The notes under the pieces: generated by a model
Database searches by the model: none
Seen by the model: the letters and a program-made list of their open reading frames with translations, nothing else
Told to the model about the DNA's origin: nothing
In this document: positions 27,658 to 34,532 of the stretch, in pieces
How positions within the stretch are numbered: the first letter of the stretch is position 1
How the letters are laid out: the number at the start of each line of letters is the position of its first letter
Position numbers and translations under genes: made by a program
Origin: an uncultured Bacteroidales bacterium
Lineage (GTDB): Bacteria; Bacteroidota; Bacteroidia; Bacteroidales; Paludibacteraceae
Assembly (NCBI GenBank): GCA_900317745.1
Contig: ONHW01000007.1
Coordinates: 50,570 to 114,569 of the forward strand
Length of the DNA stretch: 64,000 nucleotides
Reading direction: 5' to 3'

Positions 27658-27777
27658 ATGAACGTAACAGTATTCGAAGATCCGTGTCCGCAACCCGGGC
27701 AGAGTATGCAGGAACGCATTGACAGAATGGTGAAAGAATCCAAACGCCGTGAGCGTGAAAAGGAAAGCGAGAAATAA
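27658..27777 (+). CDS. 39-residue protein with VTVFEDPCPQPGQ N-terminus
   Basis: The protein is MNVTVFEDPCPQPGQSMQER followed by a lysine/arginine/glutamate-rich helix. Its first 15 residues match the start of the 229-residue protein at 31306 (VTVFENPCPKPGQ). It begins 31 nt after the previous gene and is followed by an intrinsic terminator, so it closes that transcript. The function is unknown. Confidence 0.55.
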   Translation: MNVTVFEDPCPQPGQSMQERIDRMVKESKRREREKESEK

Positions 27778-27798
27778 TCTCGGCAGTTATACACAGAG

Positions 27799-27824
27799 AA
27801 CCTCCTATTACAAGGAGGTTTTTT
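27799..27824 (+). terminator. Intrinsic terminator after the small-protein operon
   Basis: AACCTCCT (27799-27806), a 6-nt loop, AGGAGGTT (27813-27820) and a T-run to 27824. A textbook hairpin, 22 nt after the stop codon. Confidence 0.9.
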
Positions 27825-27847
27825 GTTACAGCGAGATAAGAATGCCG

Positions 27848-27947
27848 GATAATCCGCAGAAATGTGGGTAAAAAGTGAGATTTCCGCTGAAAATCGGCAC
27901 TTTTTGGCAGATAATCCGCAGAAATGTGGGTAAAAAAGTGAGATTTC
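27848..27947 (+). repeat. Direct repeat of ~37 bp upstream of the ATPase gene
   Basis: Copies at 27848-27884 and 27910-27947 share GATAATCCGCAGAAATGTGG and then GTAAAAA(A)GTGAGATTTC, separated by 25 nt. They lie between the terminator and the ATPase promoter and may be an operator or a recombination scar. Confidence 0.75.
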
Positions 27948-27999
27948 TTCGCAAATTCAAGATTTTTGATAAAAAATGCGAAAGAAGGGTAAGTTTTTC

Positions 28000-28030
28000 T
28001 TGCAAATTTGGATTTTTATTTGTATCTTTG
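28000..28030 (+). promoter_or_regulatory. Promoter of the DUF4143-type ATPase gene
   Basis: TTG at 28000-28002, a 20-nt spacer and TATCTTTG at 28023-28030. It supports the start at 28103 rather than in-frame codons further upstream. Confidence 0.75.
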
Positions 28031-28102
28031 TGGCGATTTTTGATCGTTACGTATGAAAAAATCAGAAATTCGCATATAAAAACACATATAAATACAAAAT
28101 CA

Positions 28103-29398
28103 ATGAAGCGTAAAATTATGGAAGAATTGTGCCGCTGGCGCATGAAAGAAGGTAGAATGCCACTTGTTCTGAACGGTGCACGTCAGGTAGGAAAAACCTA
28201 TATACTTGAGGAATTTGGCAATAAATTCTACAGCAACACCATATATTTCAATCTGGAAGCGGACATGCGAGCGAGAAGGGTCTTTGAGGAGGACTTGAAT
28301 CCTCAATCCATAATTCTACAATTAGAGAGTATTGCCTCCCAACGGATTTTGCCCGGAGAGACATTGTTGATTTTAGATGAGATACAGGCATCTGAACGTG
28401 CATTGACTTCACTGAAATCATTCTGTGAACAAGCTCCGGAGTACCATGTATGCGCTGCCGGCAGTATGTTGGGGGTTGCTGTATACAGGGAGAATTATTC
28501 CTTTCCAGTCGGAAAGGTAGATGAATTGCAACTCTTCCCTTTAGACTTTGAGGAGTTCCTGTGGGCAATGTCGAAACAGTTGCTTGCTGAACAAATACGA
28601 AAGCATACTGCTGAAAATGCCCAAATGCCCGCCGCATTGCACGAAGAGGCTCTTGCTCTTTGGCGGCAATATCTTGTAGTTGGGGGAATGCCTGCGGTTG
28701 TTGCTGAATATATCAAGATTAACAGCATAGTACGTATAGCAGATATCCAACAACGTATTCTCAATGAGTATGTCGCAGATATGGCGAAATATGCTTTACC
28801 TGCCACCTCCGTCAAGATTCGTGCATGTTATAATTCTATTCCTGCTCAATTGGCAAAAGAAAATCACAAATTCCAATACAAGGTCGTGCAACGGGGAGGT
28901 AGTGCCACTATCTTCGGTGAATCAATAGAGTGGTTGAATTATGCCGGTTTGGTTCTCAAATGCCAGGAAGTCGAGAATGCGCTCATTCCTCTTGCTGCCT
29001 ATATGGAATTAGGAGATTTCAAGTTGTATATGAGTGACATCGGTCTGTTGACTATGAAATCAGGCATGCCATCGTCGTTACTGCTATCTCCTACACCGAT
29101 TGATAACACTTTTATGGGCGCCATAACTGAAAACTACGTAGCACAAGCATTGGCTGCTCGACAAATTCCATTGTATTACTGGAGGAATAGCAATACAGCA
29201 GAGCTGGATTTCTTGTGGCAGAAAGATGCAGAAATTCTTCCAATTGAGGTAAAAAAGGGATTGCGCACGCGCGCAAAAAGCATGAATCAGTTCCGACTGA
29301 CGTATCATCCGAATTTGGCTATACGGATTTCTCAGAAGAACTTCGGATTGGAAGATGGGATACGTTCTATACCTGTCTATGCAGTCTTTTGTATGTAG
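28103..29398 (+). CDS. AAA-type ATPase with DUF4143-like C-terminus
   Basis: 431 residues from ATG 28103, downstream of the promoter. The P-loop is LNGARQVGKT (~residues 21-30), the Walker B is LLILDEIQA, and CAAGSMLGVAV is a sensor-like motif. The C-terminal half (MGAITENYVAQALAARQIPL, then YYWRNSNTAELDFLWQ and IEVKKG) has the PD-(D/E)xK-like pattern of DUF4143 proteins. The family is very common and often duplicated in Bacteroidales; its role is unclear, and links to mobile or defence DNA are suggested only by context. Confidence 0.85.
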   Translation: MKRKIMEELCRWRMKEGRMPLVLNGARQVGKTYILEEFGNKFYSNTIYFNLEADMRARRVFEEDLNPQSIILQLESIASQRILPGETLLILDEIQASERALTSLKSFCEQAPEYHVCAAGSMLGVAVYRENYSFPVGKVDELQLFPLDFEEFLWAMSKQLLAEQIRKHTAENAQMPAALHEEALALWRQYLVVGGMPAVVAEYIKINSIVRIADIQQRILNEYVADMAKYALPATSVKIRACYNSIPAQLAKENHKFQYKVVQRGGSATIFGESIEWLNYAGLVLKCQEVENALIPLAAYMELGDFKLYMSDIGLLTMKSGMPSSLLLSPTPIDNTFMGAITENYVAQALAARQIPLYYWRNSNTAELDFLWQKDAEILPIEVKKGLRTRAKSMNQFRLTYHPNLAIRISQKNFGLEDGIRSIPVYAVFCM

Positions 29399-29434
29399 TC
29401 TTCCCTGCAACAGACATTTATTGACAAGAATCGT

Positions 29435-30487
29435 ATGAAATCGAAGACTGAACAATATACACTTCGGCTGCAGTACACAGAAGAGGCATCGAAGTTCTAT
29501 TGTCGAAAGATGGAGAAACTCATCGAACGCGATAAGCATGAGTTACGTGGGTACATCCCTGACGGCAAAGGCGGCGTGCGCTCTGAACTGCCGGCAACGC
29601 TGATGTATCGTGTTGATACCCTGATGAGTGCCGACGGACATCGGCTATATGAGTTCCTGATCGAATATGACACCGACACTCCGGCTGAAGGCATTTACTA
29701 TGGTTGCCGGGGAATAACCGTTGACGGTTATGATCATGTGCAAGAGATTGAGCAGTTCAGCCAAGAGCGAGAGATAGTCCTGCCGGAGATGTGCCGCATA
29801 CTCAACAATACGTTCCCCCTCAAGGATTTCTCCCACCGGTTCAAGTTGCCGGATAATGCCGACGATGATACGTATTGGCTCTTCTGGATCACGCTGAACG
29901 AGGAGGAAGACATCAAGAAAGTAGGCGTGACTGCTACCACGATTATCCGTAACGTGTTCCGGCGATACCTCAACGGCGAGACATTGCCCGGCGGAAAACT
30001 GCCTGAAAAGAAGTTCGAGAAATCGTCCACATGCTTTACGGACGAGACCTATCAGTCACTCTTGAAGGTCATCCAATACAAGAGACTCGACAAGAAGGTC
30101 GATCCGCAACGCACAGCTGAAGCCCGCGAGACATTCGAGCGCTTTCTGGTCGGCGCTGAGCACCAGCGATTGATTGCACGCGATCCGAACTATCCGCGCG
30201 CATGGCGTATGCAGACGAAAGATCGTGTTGATTTTGGGCGGATGATGATTGCGCTGTTCGAATATCTGCACAACCACGGCTTGATTAACAAAGAGTTCAA
30301 GAACTATGAATGCAATGAAACATTCTATGTACCGTGGACTGCTCTGTTCAAGGTATTTCTGGACATCGACGGCAATGTCTATACAACGGCTCTGAAAACA
30401 CAAGCTATGCGCCCGACGAAGTCCAAAAGAATGGAGAAAGAGAAAGCCGAATGGCAGAAAGTGATAGAAGAATGCCTGAATAACTGA
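29435..30487 (+). CDS. Unknown conserved-looking protein
   Basis: 350 residues, no signal peptide or membrane segment. Notable segments are MYRVDTLMSADGHRLYEFLI, YYGCRGITVDGYDHVQEIEQ and RDPNYPRAWRMQTKDRVDFG. Charged and soluble, so probably cytoplasmic. Base composition is close to that of the core genome, unlike the AT-rich genes to the left. It starts 36 nt after the ATPase and may share its transcript. I do not recognise the family. Confidence 0.6.
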   Translation: MKSKTEQYTLRLQYTEEASKFYCRKMEKLIERDKHELRGYIPDGKGGVRSELPATLMYRVDTLMSADGHRLYEFLIEYDTDTPAEGIYYGCRGITVDGYDHVQEIEQFSQEREIVLPEMCRILNNTFPLKDFSHRFKLPDNADDDTYWLFWITLNEEEDIKKVGVTATTIIRNVFRRYLNGETLPGGKLPEKKFEKSSTCFTDETYQSLLKVIQYKRLDKKVDPQRTAEARETFERFLVGAEHQRLIARDPNYPRAWRMQTKDRVDFGRMMIALFEYLHNHGLINKEFKNYECNETFYVPWTALFKVFLDIDGNVYTTALKTQAMRPTKSKRMEKEKAEWQKVIEECLNN

Positions 30488-30531
30488 CAAATTTTCGGCA
30501 AAATCTATATACGTATACTGAAAATCGAAAA

Positions 30532-30574
30532 AAAAGCAGTATCTTTGCAGCAAAAAAGCGAAGGTACTGCTTTT
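30532..30574 (+). terminator. Hairpin enclosing a promoter -7 box
   Basis: AAAAGCAGTA (30532-30541) pairs exactly with TACTGCTTTT (30565-30574). It can end the upstream transcript, but its left arm and loop also contain TATCTTTG (30540-30547). Confidence 0.6.
30540..30547 (+). promoter_or_regulatory. Putative promoter of the UDG-like gene
   Basis: TATCTTTG matches the -7 consensus; the -33 region (~30516) has no TTTG. The predicted start, near 30,554, is 70 nt before the gene. Confidence 0.55.
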
Positions 30575-30622
30575 CTTATGTACCCTATTTGACAAAATCA
30601 CAACAGCAAAAACATTGTATAT

Positions 30623-31300
30623 ATGAGTAAAAGTCAATTCTTCGAACCATTTGTCGGCAAGCGATATGCCGAGGGAATCAACGGCAAACGAATCCTTGTG
30701 CTTGGCGCCAGCTTCTATTGCGACCGCGTTAAGTGTCCGTTCTTTGCATCATGTACCAGCGTCATCATGAAAGACTCATCTGCGTTCGATACGAAGTGTC
30801 CGGAATATCAACCGGCAGGCAAGAAGCTACATCTCGAACCAAGCTATTGCGTGGAGGATGCGCCGGTCACCTACCAGCGTTTTGCGGCGTACATGGGCAA
30901 ACACCTCGGTACGGATGATTACAATACCGTCTGGGATCATCTGGCGTTCACCAATTACGTGCAGTTCTTCCTGCCAGCAACCAACGGCTCGTTCCGCGAA
31001 ACGACTTGGTCGGATATCTCGGAGCGCGACTTGGCAGCCTTCACCGAGGTTGTGCAAAAACTCCAACCGGATATCGTGATCGTATGGGGCAGCGTGATCA
31101 ACTCCTGCCTGAAAGAGCGGAATCCCTATCTGGCAGATCTGAAGGAACTGCAAGAGACGGAGTACTACATCTGCCATCTGAACATCCCGGGTGCAGAAAA
31201 GCCGATTGCCATCATCAACCCGTATCATCCTTCTTCCAGCGCGTGGTACAGCGCGATGGAGCAGTTTGACGGATATTTGTCTATCCTGTTAAATCAATAA
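30623..31300 (+). CDS. Protein resembling the uracil-DNA glycosylase superfamily
   Basis: 225 residues. Motifs that recall the superfamily are the N-terminal strand-loop RILVLGASFYCD, the central strand DIVIVWGSVINSCL, and AIINPYHPSSSAW near the end, which resembles the HPS catalytic loop. Cysteines 39, 44 and 59 lie in CDRVKCPFFASC and KCPEY and could bind a metal or cluster, as in some families. The assignment to DNA repair is tentative. Five nt separate it from the next gene. Confidence 0.5.
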   Translation: MSKSQFFEPFVGKRYAEGINGKRILVLGASFYCDRVKCPFFASCTSVIMKDSSAFDTKCPEYQPAGKKLHLEPSYCVEDAPVTYQRFAAYMGKHLGTDDYNTVWDHLAFTNYVQFFLPATNGSFRETTWSDISERDLAAFTEVVQKLQPDIVIVWGSVINSCLKERNPYLADLKELQETEYYICHLNIPGAEKPIAIINPYHPSSSAWYSAMEQFDGYLSILLNQ

Positions 31301-31305
31301 CGTGT

Positions 31306-31995
31306 ATGTCAGTTACCGTATTTGAAAACCCGTGCCCAAAGCCCGGGCAGATGGCGGCGACATTGCGTCGGCGTCTGCAAACCTGCGAGAAACGCATCAT
31401 AGAATTGGTCGACTGGGATCCTGAATACTTTTACGACGAATCACTTTCGTATGAGGAGATCGATCAACTGAAGGCGCTACTCAAGAAACGGCAGCGCATC
31501 CTCAATAAGATGTGCGTATACACAGATAACGAGATTAAACGACTGGAAGTGCTCAATGCTATGTTCATCGATGCCATACGACAGATGAACCAAGATTTAG
31601 GCAACTTGCATGACGGTCGTATGAATATGCCCAATATGGAGCAATATAACGATCATCCGACATGGCTTGACATCATGATTTATTATGATTTCTATGCAGA
31701 GGACTCGGTTATCAAGATGCCGGAAGATGACTATTACGGCTCGCAATTTGACAAAATGCTGGAGTTGCTTTGCGCCGAAGAAAAGAGCCTTACCTATAAA
31801 GGATGCTATGGATTGTGCAGACAATTGGGAGACACTTTCATTGAGGAAACGTGTGACGGAAGAACATATGAGCGCAATCCGGCTATACAAGACCTTATCA
31901 AGTACCATTTGTACTCTGTTCCCGATGTACTTCGTATGAACAAATTTACGTTGGAGATGAATATGAAACAATCACGAACACTTGCTGTTTCGTAA
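31306..31995 (+). CDS. Unknown helical protein with VTVFENPCPKPGQ N-terminus
   Basis: 229 residues. The first 15 residues match those of the 39-residue protein at 27658. The rest is mainly helical and charged, with EEIDQLKALLKKRQRILNKM and DFYAEDSVIKMPEDDYYGSQ. No signal peptide. It begins 5 nt after the UDG-like gene and is probably co-transcribed. The function is unknown; the shared N-terminus may be a recognition tag. Confidence 0.6.
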   Translation: MSVTVFENPCPKPGQMAATLRRRLQTCEKRIIELVDWDPEYFYDESLSYEEIDQLKALLKKRQRILNKMCVYTDNEIKRLEVLNAMFIDAIRQMNQDLGNLHDGRMNMPNMEQYNDHPTWLDIMIYYDFYAEDSVIKMPEDDYYGSQFDKMLELLCAEEKSLTYKGCYGLCRQLGDTFIEETCDGRTYERNPAIQDLIKYHLYSVPDVLRMNKFTLEMNMKQSRTLAVS

Positions 31996-32030
31996 AATTG
32001 CCTCAAAAAAACACGATTCATATAATAGAT

Positions 32031-32062
32031 GGAGTAAGCCGAAAAGCCAAAAGTGAGTAGGC
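32031..32062 (+). promoter_or_regulatory. 32-nt leader element, copy B
   Basis: Same length as copy A, with GGAGTAAGCCGAAAAGCCA and GTGAGTAGGC, 19 nt before the ATG at 32082. An ATG at 32029 gives a minimal upstream ORF (Met-Glu-stop). Confidence 0.6.
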
Positions 32063-32081
32063 AGAATAAAAACACAATATT

Positions 32082-32639
32082 ATGAAAAAACTATGTACAG
32101 CATTGATACTATGCTTGGTTAGTATCATGGCACAAGGACAATTGGAACTTATTGGCGCCTATACGTCTTGTGGTCATCAATTCCAAATTTTGGCAACCGA
32201 TCCTCAAAATGGAAACTTTATTGTAATGATTACCACCAATGGAGCTCAATTGGCTATAGAAAGTGAAGACTTGGCGCATTTCAAGGACACGTTGTTGTTA
32301 GTCCGTGATAAATATGTTGAATGGAAAAGAACAGCCGAAGAAAACAACATTTTGGAGACAAAGAAGGAGTTTCCATATACTTTCCCTAAAATGTTAGTCG
32401 GTTGGTGGACTAAATCTGAGGAATTAGAGGTCGCTGAAGACATATACTTTACGCCCAAATTCTATGTTCATGAAGGGAAATGCTCTATGGCGATAAACAA
32501 GGATGTTACCTCACCCAAAAACGAGACAAAAAGGATTGTTTGGCTTTTATGCTCTGTAGAGGAATTTGACAAGATACTCAGTTATCTGGATGCAGAAACT
32601 ATAAACAGATTGTACCAAGCAAGGAATTTGTTGAAATAA
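32082..32639 (+). CDS. Small secreted protein of unknown function
   Basis: 185 residues with a signal peptide (MKKLCTALILCLVSIMAQGQ). The mature part has ELIGAYTSCGHQFQILATDP and later WWTKSEELEVAEDIYFTPKF and KRIVWLLCSVEEFDKILSYL, suggesting a compact periplasmic or surface domain. AT-rich codon use marks it as part of the accessory island. It is preceded by leader element copy B. Confidence 0.65.
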   Translation: MKKLCTALILCLVSIMAQGQLELIGAYTSCGHQFQILATDPQNGNFIVMITTNGAQLAIESEDLAHFKDTLLLVRDKYVEWKRTAEENNILETKKEFPYTFPKMLVGWWTKSEELEVAEDIYFTPKFYVHEGKCSMAINKDVTSPKNETKRIVWLLCSVEEFDKILSYLDAETINRLYQARNLLK

Positions 32640-32661
32640 ATGTATATCATTAAATATCACG

Positions 32662-32778
32662 TGTTATGAAAAAGAATTGTATGGCTTTGGTCCTGGATTT
32701 GTAGGAGAAAATTATAACTTTATTAACGATCAAGGTGAGGTCATCCTATATTCAATTACTGGAAATTTGGACGATTAA
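32662..32778 (+). pseudogene. C-terminal gene fragment
   Basis: An open frame encodes YEKELYGFGPGFVGENYNFI then NDQGEVILYSITGNLDD and a TAA at 32776-32778, but has no start codon. The ATG in the other frame (32667) gives only 12 residues. The fragment lies between two genes preceded by the leader element and looks like the remnant of a third small gene. Confidence 0.4.
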
Positions 32779-32794
32779 TCGTTATATATGAAAC

Positions 32795-32826
32795 GGAGTA
32801 AGCCGAAAAGCCATAAGTGAGTAGGC
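32795..32826 (+). promoter_or_regulatory. 32-nt leader element, copy C
   Basis: GGAGTAAGCCGAAAAGCCAT then AAGTGAGTAGGC, 22 nt before ATG 32849. An overlapping 10-codon ORF begins at 32788 (MKRSKPKSHK). Confidence 0.6.
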
Positions 32827-32848
32827 TAAATTAAAAATCACACAAATT

Positions 32849-33292
32849 ATGGAACAAAACAAAATCGACATGTTCATTATGCAGCATGATGAACAATTTT
32901 CTGCACAAGGAAAACTCTTGGTTCGCCAAAAATTACAAGCCCTGTCGGAAGACGACATGATGAAACTGAATGTCCTGGAGTTCAAATCTCCCTCGAAAAC
33001 GCTGATCTTTGCGTGGCTACTGGCAGGATTCGGGGTGAACGGATTCTATATCAAGAAAACAGGTTGGGGTGTGACAATGCTGATCGTGAACATCATCAAT
33101 ATGTTCTTAACGTTCGTTACCATAATGAACATGTATTTCGCTCCCTATGATTCAGACGCAATCATGGCAGTTATCGTCATGACTTCCATTGTGGCAACCG
33201 CATTTTTCATCTTATGGATAATCGGTATCGCCAAGGCACGCAAATGGACGCAGAAATACAACATTGACAAGTTTATGGAAGCAGTCCAATGA
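32849..33292 (+). CDS. TM2-like small membrane protein
   Basis: 147 residues. A soluble N-terminal helix region (~1-45) is followed by FAWLLAGFGVNGFYIKKTGW and two further hydrophobic segments (~75-92 and ~105-130). The GxxGxxxFY spacing resembles TM2-domain proteins, though the usual charged residues differ. It is preceded by leader element copy C and followed after 35 nt by a lipoprotein gene. The function is unknown. Confidence 0.6.
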   Translation: MEQNKIDMFIMQHDEQFSAQGKLLVRQKLQALSEDDMMKLNVLEFKSPSKTLIFAWLLAGFGVNGFYIKKTGWGVTMLIVNIINMFLTFVTIMNMYFAPYDSDAIMAVIVMTSIVATAFFILWIIGIAKARKWTQKYNIDKFMEAVQ

Positions 33293-33327
33293 TAACCGAA
33301 TGCTAACACTAAATACATCAACTACAA

Positions 33328-33753
33328 ATGAAACGAATTATTATCGCATTAAGTGTACTATGTACATTTCTGCTCTCTTCCTGTACTGCTCTTTTGACTC
33401 CAACTCATGCTGAAGATGATGATCTCTTGACGGCTGTATATGACAAAACGTTAAGCATGCAATGGGGAACGACAAATTGGGATCGTGTATTGGCTGTCTG
33501 TAATAATCTGGGAGATTATCAAAAAGTTCCCAAAAGTCAGAAAATCAAAAGTGTAGAGATGCTTGACTGGAGCTTAAATGAGCAGATGTTAGGCAACTCA
33601 TATACAGGGTATTTTGTCACATACAAAGTAACATTCGGTGATAATACCAGATATACGCTGATTGATCTTACTGAATTTGATGCAGGTGGTTATCAATGGA
33701 AGGTTATAGACTGCGATCCCTCGCTGTCTACCATTCAAAGCATGTTGTACTAA
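33328..33753 (+). CDS. Small lipoprotein of unknown function
   Basis: 141 residues. Lipobox LLSSC (C19) after a typical signal MKRIIIALSVLCTF. The mature part starts with an acidic spacer (EDDDLL) and contains MQWGTTNWDRVLAVCNNLGD and TLIDLTEFDAGGYQWKVIDC. It is probably outer-membrane attached. A strong terminator follows directly. Confidence 0.65.
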   Translation: MKRIIIALSVLCTFLLSSCTALLTPTHAEDDDLLTAVYDKTLSMQWGTTNWDRVLAVCNNLGDYQKVPKSQKIKSVEMLDWSLNEQMLGNSYTGYFVTYKVTFGDNTRYTLIDLTEFDAGGYQWKVIDCDPSLSTIQSMLY

Positions 33754-33761
33754 ATATTCAC

Positions 33762-33796
33762 AAAGAACGCCACTCAACAGTAGGCGTTCTTTGTTT
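33762..33796 (+). terminator. Intrinsic terminator
   Basis: AAAGAACGCC (33762-33771), an 11-nt loop and GGCGTTCTTT (33783-33792), then GTTT, 8 nt after the lipoprotein stop. Confidence 0.85.
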
Positions 33797-33841
33797 ACTT
33801 AAAGCAATCCCGCATATTTTTCACACTTTCTTGCCCAAACA

Positions 33842-33873
33842 TTTGCAAATGTCAAATATTTTTCGTATCTTTG
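33842..33873 (+). promoter_or_regulatory. Promoter upstream of the 153-residue protein
   Basis: TTTG at 33842-33845, a 20-nt spacer and TATCTTTG at 33866-33873. The leader is about 115 nt. Confidence 0.8.
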
Positions 33874-33996
33874 CACCCGTAATTCACCAGCCGGCAATCG
33901 AGCCTGAACACCGATTGCAAGCGCATTGCACCGATACTGTATTGGGTGATTATTGCGTGGTTATTGTGTGGTTATTGTGTGATTTAATCGAATAGT

Positions 33997-34458
33997 ATGG
34001 CAAGAGAAAGACTTACACCGGGCATTGACGAAATCCGCGGCGCAACCTCGCCCGGACACATTCATCGTGTCAAACGCTTTCGCGACGCACGAAAACGAAT
34101 CATAGGCCTGGGACCGCAAGAAACATACGACATCTTACATCCGCGGGACTGGAAGAAAAAACCCGCACAAGGCGAAGAAAAAGCCAACCAGGACCTCTTC
34201 AGAGAAGCCGACAAAATCAAGGAAAATGCACTCAACAACCCAAAACTCTACGAGTATTGGCAACATCGCTTTGAGGCGCAACTTCCTACTACTCGCGGAT
34301 CCAAACCCGACCCGTTCGCACTTTACGACCCGCATACCGGCACTAAAAAACGTTACAAACGCTTCGACGCCTTTGTGCGTACAATGATCATGCAAGAGCT
34401 GCGATACGCACGTCAAAATCCGGACGCAGAACCGCCCTTCCTTTCTAAAAAGGTATAA
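33997..34458 (+). CDS. Unknown basic soluble protein
   Basis: 153 residues, rich in Lys, Arg and Glu, no signal peptide. Segments are ERLTPGIDEIRGATSPGHIH, RKRIIGLGPQETYDILHPRD and GSKPDPFALYDPHTGTKKRY. High basic content would suit nucleic-acid or ribosome binding, but this is only a composition argument. It has its own promoter and marks the right side of the island. Confidence 0.65.
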   Translation: MARERLTPGIDEIRGATSPGHIHRVKRFRDARKRIIGLGPQETYDILHPRDWKKKPAQGEEKANQDLFREADKIKENALNNPKLYEYWQHRFEAQLPTTRGSKPDPFALYDPHTGTKKRYKRFDAFVRTMIMQELRYARQNPDAEPPFLSKKV

Positions 34459-34491
34459 TTTCATCAAAAAATGCAAAAAATTCTAAGGAAA

Positions 34492-34523
34492 TTTGCTATT
34501 TTAGCATTTTTTTCGTAACTTTG
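34492..34523 (+). promoter_or_regulatory. Promoter of the MATE gene
   Basis: TTTG at 34492-34495, a 20-nt spacer and TAACTTTG at 34516-34523. Transcription would start only a few nt before the ATG at 34533. Confidence 0.8.
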
Positions 34524-34532
34524 TGGCAAATT

